From JAGTVG01 sp964389805 (GTDB taxonomy: Bacteria; Bacteroidota; Bacteroidia; Cytophagales; Cyclobacteriaceae): a stretch of DNA of 11,929 nt. The position numbers and the translations under genes are program-made. The notes beneath the pieces are model-generated. The model searched no databases. It was given only the letters and a program-made list of their open reading frames with translations, and was not told where the DNA came from. Where the stretch lies: NCBI GenBank assembly GCA_964389805.1, contig CAYMFU010000108.1:1-11929 (forward strand), written 5' to 3'. This document shows positions 1 to 6,843 of this stretch, piece by piece. The number at the start of each line of letters is the position of its first letter. Position 1 is the stretch's first letter.

Positions 1-414
1 AACGTATATGAGGGAGCTGGATTTAAAAAGACTGTTGAAATTATCTATGAGAAATATTGGCGGTTTGATATTGAGGTTTCTTTCCCTGCCGGATTGATCA
101 CTTACGGAAGTGAGTCCGCTGGAAATCTTACCGGGATCAGCATGGCCATGATCGCTCAATTCAGTTTTTACCAGAAAAACCGGATTAATCGATTGCAACC
201 CTTCAAGCTAGGTGCCGGATTCCTGGCACTGGATGCCTTCAACTTCTCAGAAAATGACGACAACCGTGACCTGGCGATAGTCATACTGGGTTCATTATAT
301 CCTACAAGGAAAGACAAAAAACTTACATTTCCATTATATTTCGGTGGGGGATATAAGTTGAATGCTGAAGAATTCTTCTTTCTGATCGGGCCGGGAATCA
401 GGATCAGCTTGTGA
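1..414 (+). CDS. C-terminal part of an outer-membrane beta-barrel-like protein (5' end outside window)
   Basis: The reading frame is open from the first base of the window and ends at TGA 412-414, so only the last 137 residues are visible and the start lies upstream. The visible part alternates hydrophobic and polar residues in short stretches separated by turns rich in Gly, Asn and Asp, and it ends FFFLIGPGIRISL. A strand of this kind at the extreme C-terminus is typical of outer-membrane beta-barrels in Bacteroidota. No catalytic motif is visible and I do not recognise the family. It has no 16-residue repeats, so it is not obviously related to the repeat proteins further on. A 238-base gap with a promoter-like element separates it from the next gene, so it probably ends its own transcription unit. 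A periplasmic beta-sandwich protein is the main alternative. Confidence 0.75.
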   Translation, partial: NVYEGAGFKKTVEIIYEKYWRFDIEVSFPAGLITYGSESAGNLTGISMAMIAQFSFYQKNRINRLQPFKLGAGFLALDAFNFSENDDNRDLAIVILGSLYPTRKDKKLTFPLYFGGGYKLNAEEFFFLIGPGIRISL

Positions 415-584
415 TTTTATATTCCCCAAACTAAATCCAAAAATACCCTTAAGGCCATGATTTCTTCCTTAACTATTGGTGGGGCTTTAAATTAAGGTGA
501 AAAACATGTACTCTATCCAATGTTAATTTCGTGTTAAATTTAATATTCTTTTCTATCTGCAAGAGGTATTATTACCTATTTAAC

Positions 585-599
585 TAAATTTGTTACCTT
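585..599 (+). promoter_or_regulatory. Putative housekeeping -7 promoter element upstream of pfk
   Basis: TAAATTTG at 585-592 matches the Bacteroidota primary-sigma -7 consensus TAnnTTTG and is followed by TTACCTT. It lies about 60 bases before the phosphofructokinase ATG. The same layout, TAnnTTT plus one base, one spacer base, then TACCTT, recurs at 10746-10760 before the pterin genes. I see no TTG-type -33 element at the expected distance, so this rests on the -7 match and its position alone. The rest of the 415-652 gap is AT-rich and holds nothing else I can identify. Confidence 0.4.
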
Positions 600-652
600 C
601 AAGAATTACTGAGATCGCTCAATAGAAGATCCAAAATTGAATAAAATTCACA

Positions 653-2878
653 ATGACAAAAGTTAATAAATTCTCAAGCCTTGGAGTACTCACCAGCGGT
701 GGTGACTCTCAGGGCATGAATGCTGCAGTAAGAGCTGTAGTAAGAACCGCTTTATACCGGGGCCTTGATGTATATGCTATCCTGCAAGGTTACGATGGCA
801 TGTATAAAGGAGGTAAAATGATCAAGAAAATGACCTGGGATTCGGTCAGCGGTATTATGCATAAGGGGGGTACAGAGATCGGAACTGCCAGAAGTAAGGA
901 GTTCCGTACCCGTGAAGGGTGGTTGCAGGCAGCTTTGAACCTTGTAAATTTAGATATCGACTATTTGGTAGTAATTGGTGGAGACGGGAGTCTTACAGGG
1001 GCAAATCTTTTCCGTGAGGAATGGCCAACACTAATTGAAGAACTTGTCAAAAAGAAAAAAATTACCAAACAAAAGGCTAAACAGCACCCCAGATTGAACA
1101 TTGTTGGATTGGTAGGTTCTATTGACAATGATATGTCAGGAACAGACATGACCATAGGTGCTGATACCGCGCTCCGAAGGATTGTGGATGCAGTCGATAT
1201 GCTGGGAGATACGGCAGCGAGTCACGACAGGACTTTTGTCGTTGAGGTTATGGGAAGAAATTGTGGATATCTGGCACTGATAAGTGCTCTTTCAACAGGT
1301 GCTGATTCCGTTTTTATCCCGGAACAGCCACCAGAGGAGGGTTGGGAGGACCGCCTAAGTGATATCATCCGCACCAACCGGGATGCAGGGAAAAACGATA
1401 GCCTGGTTATTGTTTCAGAAGGGGCAAAAGATAAAAATGGGAATCCCATAAAACCACATTATATAAAGGAGATCCTTGAAGACAAGCTGGGCCAGGATAC
1501 CCGGATCACCATCCTCGGACATGTACAACGTGGAGGTTCACCGAGTGCTTTCGACAGGTATATGAGTACGGTGCTGGGTTATAGCGCTGTCGATTATATT
1601 CTGAATGCACCGGAAGACCAGGAATCCATGATGATCGGGATGCGAAGGAATAAAATAAAAGCCGTTTCCTTAATGGAAAGCGTGAAAAAAACACATTCCA
1701 TTTATGAATGCATAAACGAAGGGAAATATGATGAGGCGGTCAAACTTAGAGGCGGCAGCTTCCGAGAATCTATAAACACCTTCAAGACACTTAGACAGGC
1801 TTCTCCAAAGCCACCACCGAAGGGTAAAAAACAACTAAAACTGGCTATTTTGAATACCAGTGGTCCGTCACCGGGCATGAATGTAGCTACCCGAACTGCA
1901 GTCAGGCTTGGACTGGATGCCGGACATAAAATGCTGGCTGTGAAAAACGGATTTGACGGCCTGGTAAATGACCATATCATGGAAATGAACTGGAATAGTG
2001 TTACAGGCTGGACTCATCTGGGGGGAACTGTTCTTGGAACAAACAGGAAGGCCCCAACTGACAAGGAATATTACCCTATAGCGTCCACACTTGACAAACA
2101 TCAGATCGACGGACTACTAATTATCGGGGGCATGTCAGGTTATAAAGCAGGTTATGATTTGATGAATCATCGTGATAAATACAAAGCCTTTGATATTCCC
2201 ATTGTGCTGGTCCCCTCCAGCATAAATAACAACTTACCGGGTTCTGACTTTAGTATTGGGGCCGACACTGCCATTAATAATATTGTTGATGCCGTTGACA
2301 AAATCAAGGAATCAGCTGTTTCTTCAAACAGAGCCTTTATAGTAGAGGTAATGGGTGCATATTGTGGTTATCTTGCATTAATGAGCGGATTGGCTACGGG
2401 TGCGGAGAAGGTATACATGCATGAATTGGGTATTACCTTAAAAGACATGATGAATGATGTTACCACCTTGAAAGAAGGCTTCCAGGAAGGACAAAAGTTG
2501 GCCCTGGTGATCAGAAATGAATATGCAAATCCTATATACACCACTGAATTCATTTCGAATCTTTATGAAGAAGAAGGCGGGACAATATTCGATGTCAGGA
2601 AATCCATCCTGGGACATATTCAGCAGGGAGGCAATCCAACGCCATACGACAGGAATATAGCAATCCGGTTCACGACAAAAGCGATCAACCAATTGATCCA
2701 ACTCGCTGAAAATGGAGAAAATGAATGTGCCTTCATTGGTTACGATAATGGGGAAATGAAGTTTACCGATCTGTTCGAGTTTCCTCGTATGGTTGATTTG
2801 AAATACTCCAGGCCAAAGAAACAATGGTGGTTGAAAATTCGTGAAATTCCTGAAGTATTTGAAAGATTTCATGAATAA
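653..2878 (+). CDS. pfkA: ATP-dependent 6-phosphofructokinase, eukaryotic-type tandem two-domain form
   Basis: This enzyme phosphorylates fructose 6-phosphate to fructose 1,6-bisphosphate, the committed step of glycolysis, in the cytoplasm. The 741 residues are two PFK domains in tandem, joined by a Pro/Lys-rich linker near residues 383-393. Usual bacterial PFKs have about 320 residues. The N-terminal half keeps the catalytic set: GGDSQGMN (16-23), GTAR (77-80), GGDGS (109-113; the Gly after Asp favours ATP over pyrophosphate), SIDND with the base Asp158 (156-160), and LGHVQRGG (288-295). In the C-terminal half these have decayed: GGDGS is GGMSG (492-496), the catalytic Asp is Asn525 in SINNN (523-527), and QRGG is QQGG (657-660). 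Animal PFK-1 shows the same asymmetry and its C-half is allosteric, so I infer an active N-half and a regulatory C-half. The start is ATG 653. The sigma-factor gene begins 30 bases after the stop. Confidence 0.95.
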   Translation: MTKVNKFSSLGVLTSGGDSQGMNAAVRAVVRTALYRGLDVYAILQGYDGMYKGGKMIKKMTWDSVSGIMHKGGTEIGTARSKEFRTREGWLQAALNLVNLDIDYLVVIGGDGSLTGANLFREEWPTLIEELVKKKKITKQKAKQHPRLNIVGLVGSIDNDMSGTDMTIGADTALRRIVDAVDMLGDTAASHDRTFVVEVMGRNCGYLALISALSTGADSVFIPEQPPEEGWEDRLSDIIRTNRDAGKNDSLVIVSEGAKDKNGNPIKPHYIKEILEDKLGQDTRITILGHVQRGGSPSAFDRYMSTVLGYSAVDYILNAPEDQESMMIGMRRNKIKAVSLMESVKKTHSIYECINEGKYDEAVKLRGGSFRESINTFKTLRQASPKPPPKGKKQLKLAILNTSGPSPGMNVATRTAVRLGLDAGHKMLAVKNGFDGLVNDHIMEMNWNSVTGWTHLGGTVLGTNRKAPTDKEYYPIASTLDKHQIDGLLIIGGMSGYKAGYDLMNHRDKYKAFDIPIVLVPSSINNNLPGSDFSIGADTAINNIVDAVDKIKESAVSSNRAFIVEVMGAYCGYLALMSGLATGAEKVYMHELGITLKDMMNDVTTLKEGFQEGQKLALVIRNEYANPIYTTEFISNLYEEEGGTIFDVRKSILGHIQQGGNPTPYDRNIAIRFTTKAINQLIQLAENGENECAFIGYDNGEMKFTDLFEFPRMVDLKYSRPKKQWWLKIREIPEVFERFHE

Positions 2879-2908
2879 TACTAATTTACAGGTCTATATA
2901 ATTCTTAA

Positions 2909-3499
2909 TTGTCATATACCACAACCGATATAGTACCCCAAATAGCTCAAGGCAATAGAAATGCCTTCGAATCACTGTTTAAAAGTCATTATTCCAATCT
3001 ATGTGGCTATGCGGTAAAGTACGTATGGGAACTTGACCAGGCTGAAGAGATCGTACAGGACCTTTTCTTTAATTTATGGAATAAAAGAAGTAACCTTTAT
3101 ATCTCATCATCAATTGAATCATATCTTTTCAGGGCGGTCAGGAATGCCTGTCTAAATTACCTGAAACATAAGAAGGTACGTGAAAATTATGCATCGAACG
3201 TACAGGATTTATATAATCCGGGACAAGGATTGGATGACAACCCGGTAGAAACACTGGAGTTACAGAAAAAAATTGATGACAGTATTGAGATCATGCCTCC
3301 TGAAAGAAAAAAGATATTTCTCATGAGCAGGTATGATGGATTAAAATATAAGGAAATCGCTGAAAAGCTTGGAATTTCAGTAAAGACCGTTGAAGCCCAG
3401 ATGGGTAAGGCATTAAAGTTCCTGCGAGAGGAACTTAAAGAATTTATGGTAATATTAATATTGATACTTGTAGAAATACTTTTATTCTTTTACAAATAG
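2909..3499 (+). CDS. ECF sigma-70 factor, FecI-like, with hydrophobic C-terminal tail
   Basis: This is an alternative sigma factor that directs RNA polymerase to promoters controlled by a cell-surface signal. The protein has 196 residues. Sigma region 2 spans about residues 14-85 (GNRNAFESLF, then the acidic DQAEEIVQDLFFNLW, the usual core-binding segment). Region 4 spans about 120-175, with the helix-turn-helix YKEIAEKLGISVKTVEAQM at 147-165. Residues 179-195 (FMVILILILVEILLFFY) form a strongly hydrophobic tail long enough to insert in a membrane. The start is set by the sequence: TAA at 2906-2908 is in frame directly before TTG 2909, and no in-frame ATG precedes region 2, so I choose TTG. 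It sits 30 bases after pfk, and a FecR-like anti-sigma gene follows after 48 bases. It could be carried on the pfk transcript or have its own promoter inside pfk; I see neither clearly. Confidence 0.92.
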   Translation: MSYTTTDIVPQIAQGNRNAFESLFKSHYSNLCGYAVKYVWELDQAEEIVQDLFFNLWNKRSNLYISSSIESYLFRAVRNACLNYLKHKKVRENYASNVQDLYNPGQGLDDNPVETLELQKKIDDSIEIMPPERKKIFLMSRYDGLKYKEIAEKLGISVKTVEAQMGKALKFLREELKEFMVILILILVEILLFFYK

Positions 3500-3539
3500 C
3501 GGATAGGGTAAAACCAATTTGGGTTGTCATTATATTGAA
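3500..3539 (+). promoter_or_regulatory. Putative ECF-sigma-dependent promoter of fecR
   Basis: The segment starts CGGATAGGGTAA at 3500-3511, has TTGTC at 3524-3528 and TATTGAA at 3533-3539, and lies just before the fecR ATG at 3548. The same blocks in the same order and spacing recur at 6783-6823 before the second repeat-protein gene. A GGGTA-type upstream element with GTC about 15 bases further on resembles what I recall of promoters for Bacteroidota FecI-like sigma factors. I infer that the sigma factor encoded just upstream uses it to drive fecR and the STN protein, which would give autoregulated feedback. The start of transcription would fall near 3535, leaving a leader of only about 13 bases. 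Confidence 0.55.
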
Positions 3540-3547
3540 AACCTTGA

Positions 3548-4648
3548 ATGAAAGATGAAGAGCAACATATTGACTATGATCTTTTAGGTAAATATTTATC
3601 GGGTGAAAGCAGCGCTGAAGAAGCCAGGGAAGTTGAAACATGGAAGACATCCTCAAAGGCTAATCAGGATGAATTTGACCGGCTCGCCAGGTTATGGCGT
3701 GAGGCAGATTCATTGATTGGACATACCCCGGCGCCTGTGAACCTGGATGCTGCCTGGGACAGGTTACAGGGAAGGTTATTCGGCGATGAAGAAATTCCTG
3801 ACAGATCGATCTCGGAAGAAATAGCAGAAACGGCTAAAGAAGATATCTATGCCGAAAAAGCAGGTGAAAAAGCACTTACCAGGACAATTGGGAGGGAATC
3901 GAAAGTCAGAAATTTGTATTATTATGGAAGTAGGATAGCTGCTGTATTGGTTGTTGGCTTACTGATCTACTCTGTTTTTTTCATGACCGGCGGTGAGCCT
4001 GGCCAGGTGGAAGTATATGCTGATAATAATATAACAATTACTGATCTTCCGGATGAGTCCAAGGTCACATTGAATGAAAAGACCAAAATTACCTATCCCG
4101 AAAAATTCGAATCGGAAGAAAGGGCTGTCGAACTATCCGGTGAAGCCTTTTTTGAAGTAGAACGAGATGAAGATAAACCTTTTCTTGTTCATGCACACAA
4201 TGCTGTAGTTCGGGTGTTGGGCACCTCATTCAACGTTCGAGCAGTGGAAGAAGAAACAGAGATAAGCGTCACAGTTGAAGAAGGAAAAGTGCGGTTATCC
4301 GATGAAGAGGATATTGCTTTCGTAATTCTTGAGAAAAATGAAAAGGGAATATTTAACCGCGACACCGGGCATATAGAAAAATATGAAAAATCAGTGGGTG
4401 GAGAAATGTTCTGGAGGTCAAGAACAGTAATGTTCAGAGACACTGAACTTTCAAAAGTATTTGATACTCTTGAAAAACTTTACGATACAGAAATTTTAAC
4501 AAAAAATAAAGATATTTTATCCTGTATGTTGTCTGCCAAGTTTCAGGATATGAACATAGAAGAAATACTGGACAAAATTGCTATTAACTTTAATCTAACC
4601 ATAGAAAAAAACGACAGTACTTTTGAGATATCAGGCGATGGCTGTTAG
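3548..4648 (+). CDS. FecR-like transmembrane anti-sigma factor (FecR + DUF4974)
   Basis: This inner-membrane regulator would hold the sigma factor encoded directly upstream and release it when a periplasmic signal arrives. The 366 residues show the family layout. An N-terminal cytoplasmic part (about 8-55, starting IDYDLLGKYLSGESSAEE) would bind the sigma factor. A charged linker follows, then one transmembrane helix at about 129-147 (RIAAVLVVGLLIYSVFF). The periplasmic FecR domain is at about 158-252, with the typical LPDESKVTLNEKTKITYP and VRVLGTSFNVRA. A C-terminal DUF4974-like domain spans about 293-360. Start ATG 3548 fits the family N-terminus. The stop overlaps the next gene by 11 bases (4638-4648), so the two are probably translationally coupled. 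In Fec systems the periplasmic part contacts the STN domain of the outer-membrane partner, and the next gene encodes an STN domain. Confidence 0.93.
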   Translation: MKDEEQHIDYDLLGKYLSGESSAEEAREVETWKTSSKANQDEFDRLARLWREADSLIGHTPAPVNLDAAWDRLQGRLFGDEEIPDRSISEEIAETAKEDIYAEKAGEKALTRTIGRESKVRNLYYYGSRIAAVLVVGLLIYSVFFMTGGEPGQVEVYADNNITITDLPDESKVTLNEKTKITYPEKFESEERAVELSGEAFFEVERDEDKPFLVHAHNAVVRVLGTSFNVRAVEEETEISVTVEEGKVRLSDEEDIAFVILEKNEKGIFNRDTGHIEKYEKSVGGEMFWRSRTVMFRDTELSKVFDTLEKLYDTEILTKNKDILSCMLSAKFQDMNIEEILDKIAINFNLTIEKNDSTFEISGDGC

Positions 4649-6587
4649 GTCAATTGACAAATTGATCACCATACTTTTCTTATTTTTATTCATTCAAACT
4701 GCTTATTCCCAGGTTCCGGTCTTGAAAAGGGAAGTTAGTATGTCGTTGGAGGCTGCCCCGCTTGAAAAAATATTGATCATATTGGCCAATGAAGCCGATT
4801 TTAATTTCTCCTATAATTCCAAAATCATCAATGTTGACACCTTGCTTTCTGTCCATGTAGAAAATTCTACGGTAAAAGATGTTCTGGAAGTGATCCTCGA
4901 TAATGAAACGACATATAAAGTCACCGGCAACCATCTAATTCTGATCAAGGAGATCCCAAAAGGTGAAAAGGACAAGAAGAATATTAAATACGAGATAAAA
5001 GGATACATCTTTGATGCTGAATCGGGCAAAGCTCTCGTAAACGTATCTGTGTATGACCCCGGTGGTCTGGTGGCTGCTTTATCAGACAGTATGGGGTATT
5101 ATAACCTGATTGTTCCCAGTAAGTACGAACAATTGAACCTGTTTTACAGCAAGAAAAATTTCTATGATACTCTCATTATAGTAAGCCCCTCAGATCAATC
5201 AATCGATATTGAACTGGCCAGACAATATCCTGATTACGACGTCCCCCCCATCGTACGCATACAACCTGTCACCTATACTCCAGTTGAGGATGTTGGGATC
5301 GTACAGAAATTTGTTGCCAAAGATCAAAGGGTTCAGGCGGAAAACATTGATATTGTCGAAACTCGTATTGGCCAGATTTCAATCTGGCCCAATGTGGGCA
5401 CAAATCTCAAAATGTCAGGTCAAGTAGAAAACCGGCTCTCATTGAATATTCTAGCAGGGTATTCAGCCGGTGTCAAAGGAGTTGAAGTAGGCGGATTGGT
5501 GAATATTGATCGAAAAAATGTCTCCGGGTTACAAATTGCAGGGCTTGGCAACGTGGTAGGTGGCACTACAACGGGAGCTCAGATAAGTGGAATATTCAAC
5601 AACAACCGTCAGGATGTAAAAGGACTGCAGCTGACAGGTATAAGTAATGTGATACTTGATACCATGCGAGGCGCACAAATTGCGGGGATCAGTAATGTAT
5701 TGAGAGGAACCATGCATGGCTGGCAGGTTGCAGGCATAAGCAATTTTACCACTGAAACTGTTGATGGAGTCCAGATCTCAGGCATATCAAACTACACGAG
5801 AAAAGACGTCGATGTATTGCAGGTAGCGGGAGTATTCAATATGGGTGAAAATGTGAATGGATTTCAGGTATCCGGATTGATCAATGCAGCTAAAAAGAAT
5901 GTAGGCGGATGGCAGATCGCAGGGCTTTTGAATTATGCTAAAACAGTGAGGCTAAGTCAGTTGGCTGGTTTAGGGAATATCGCAGCTGAAAGGGTAAAAG
6001 GAGCGCAAGTTTCCTTATTGTTCAATTACTCAAAATACGTGGATGGCGGCCAGTTCAGCTTCATAAACATTGCTGATTCAGTGGGTGGGATACCCATCGG
6101 GTTCATTAGTATAGTAAGAAAGGGATATCATAAGATAGAATTATCGGCAGAGGAAGTTCTGTACGCAAATTTCACTTATAAAATGGGGGTTAGAAGGTTC
6201 TATAATATGTTTACGGTGGGTGTTCAGCCCGGTTCTGAAGGGCCGCTCTGGGGATTTGGCTATGGAATTGGGGGGCAGATCGGCACACGAAAGGCAGTAG
6301 TCAGCCTTGATCTCAAAGGAACCCAGATTATGGAAAACGTTGAAGAACAAGCCTTCAATATGTCTTTCCGCTTCAGCCCAGTACTTGGGATCCGGATCGT
6401 AAAACGCCTATCATTTTTCGTTGGTCCGGCGATTAACCTGCACGTTTCTGATCTGAAGGACCCTGTTACCGGAGAATTCCTTACCAATATTGCTCCTGAA
6501 AAAACACTCCTCTGGGAAGATGTACCCGGAACAAATACTAAATTCCAACTTTGGTGGGGAGGCACATTCGGGTTGAGAATTTTATAG
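4638..6587 (+). CDS. Secreted STN / carboxypeptidase-regulatory-like protein with 13 sixteen-residue surface repeats
   Basis: This is probably the outer-membrane or surface sensor for the preceding FecI/FecR pair. From ATG 4638 it has 649 residues. An export signal covers residues 1-24 (LITILFLFLFIQTAYS). An STN domain covers about 33-105, the domain with which FecA-type receptors signal to FecR. A carboxypeptidase-regulatory-like beta-sandwich covers about 117-195. A short linker leads into thirteen repeats at 281-477 with consensus GxQIAGLxN. A C-terminal domain of about 170 residues follows and ends GGTFGLRIL. There is no TonB plug or receptor barrel, unlike FecA. Residues from about 245 to the end are paralogous to the protein encoded at 6844-8274. 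The repeats recall those of the LA_2272 family of surface proteins, but I could not check this. ATG 4638 is preferred over TTG 4623 because it puts the signal peptide at the N-terminus and gives an 11-base overlap with fecR. The ligand is unknown. Confidence 0.85.
   Translation: MAVRSIDKLITILFLFLFIQTAYSQVPVLKREVSMSLEAAPLEKILIILANEADFNFSYNSKIINVDTLLSVHVENSTVKDVLEVILDNETTYKVTGNHLILIKEIPKGEKDKKNIKYEIKGYIFDAESGKALVNVSVYDPGGLVAALSDSMGYYNLIVPSKYEQLNLFYSKKNFYDTLIIVSPSDQSIDIELARQYPDYDVPPIVRIQPVTYTPVEDVGIVQKFVAKDQRVQAENIDIVETRIGQISIWPNVGTNLKMSGQVENRLSLNILAGYSAGVKGVEVGGLVNIDRKNVSGLQIAGLGNVVGGTTTGAQISGIFNNNRQDVKGLQLTGISNVILDTMRGAQIAGISNVLRGTMHGWQVAGISNFTTETVDGVQISGISNYTRKDVDVLQVAGVFNMGENVNGFQVSGLINAAKKNVGGWQIAGLLNYAKTVRLSQLAGLGNIAAERVKGAQVSLLFNYSKYVDGGQFSFINIADSVGGIPIGFISIVRKGYHKIELSAEEVLYANFTYKMGVRRFYNMFTVGVQPGSEGPLWGFGYGIGGQIGTRKAVVSLDLKGTQIMENVEEQAFNMSFRFSPVLGIRIVKRLSFFVGPAINLHVSDLKDPVTGEFLTNIAPEKTLLWEDVPGTNTKFQLWWGGTFGLRIL
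5478..6068 (+). repeat. Thirteen tandem 48-base coding repeats (GxQIAGLxN units)
   Basis: Within the STN protein, nine-residue cores such as GLQIAGLGN, GAQISGIFN, GWQVAGISN and GWQIAGLLN recur at residues 281, 297, 313, 329, 345, 361, 377, 393, 408, 424, 439, 455 and 470. The step is 16 residues (48 bases), with three steps of 15. Between cores come about seven variable, polar residues. The DNA has diverged between units, so this is a protein repeat rather than a recent DNA expansion. One strand plus one turn per unit would fit a stacked beta structure such as a solenoid or a barrel, but I cannot decide which. Confidence 0.92.
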
Positions 6588-6782
6588 AACTGCAACAATT
6601 TCCTGGATTTGTGAGCAGATAAATAAAAAAATTATCGATTCCTCATTCCCCCCGTATCACATTTTAACAAATCTGCACCCTTCTTCATTTCCCCAGTTTT
6701 ACGATACAATACGCAGTCAGGGATACTATTCCCAATGCATATAAATCCTCAATTCCTTAATCTTTGAAATAAATTTCCTACC

Positions 6783-6823
6783 CGGATAGGGGTAAGCTCA
6801 GTATTGATTGTCCTCCTATTGAA
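6783..6823 (+). promoter_or_regulatory. Putative ECF-sigma-dependent promoter of the repeat-protein/TonB-receptor operon
   Basis: CGGATAGGGGTAA at 6783-6795, TTGTC at 6808-6812 and TATTGAA at 6817-6823 repeat the blocks found before fecR at 3500-3539. GGGTA to TTGTC is 13 bases in both, and the G of GTC to TATTGAA is 7 in both; the only length difference is one extra G in the G-run. By hand count 30 of 40 aligned bases agree, although the genes that follow are unrelated. This suggests that the same sigma factor drives this operon. Transcription would begin close to 6820, about 25 bases before ATG 6844. The rest of the gap (6588-6782) shows no terminator or other feature I can support. Confidence 0.55.
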
Positions 6824-6843
6824 CATTTTTAAATTATCACGCA

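Noticed and set aside
451..475. AAGG/CCTT hairpin as a terminator of the first gene
   Set aside because: The stem has only four pairs with a long loop and no U-tract.
2438..2872. 144-residue open frame on the minus strand
   Set aside because: It lies wholly inside the phosphofructokinase C-half and has no recognisable motif.
4623..4637. TTG 4623 as the start of the STN protein
   Set aside because: ATG 4638 gives a better signal peptide and a compact 11-base overlap with fecR.
6779..6794. Inverted repeat TACCC/GGGTA overlapping the promoter as an operator
   Set aside because: It is only five bases per arm and is absent from the matching segment before fecR.
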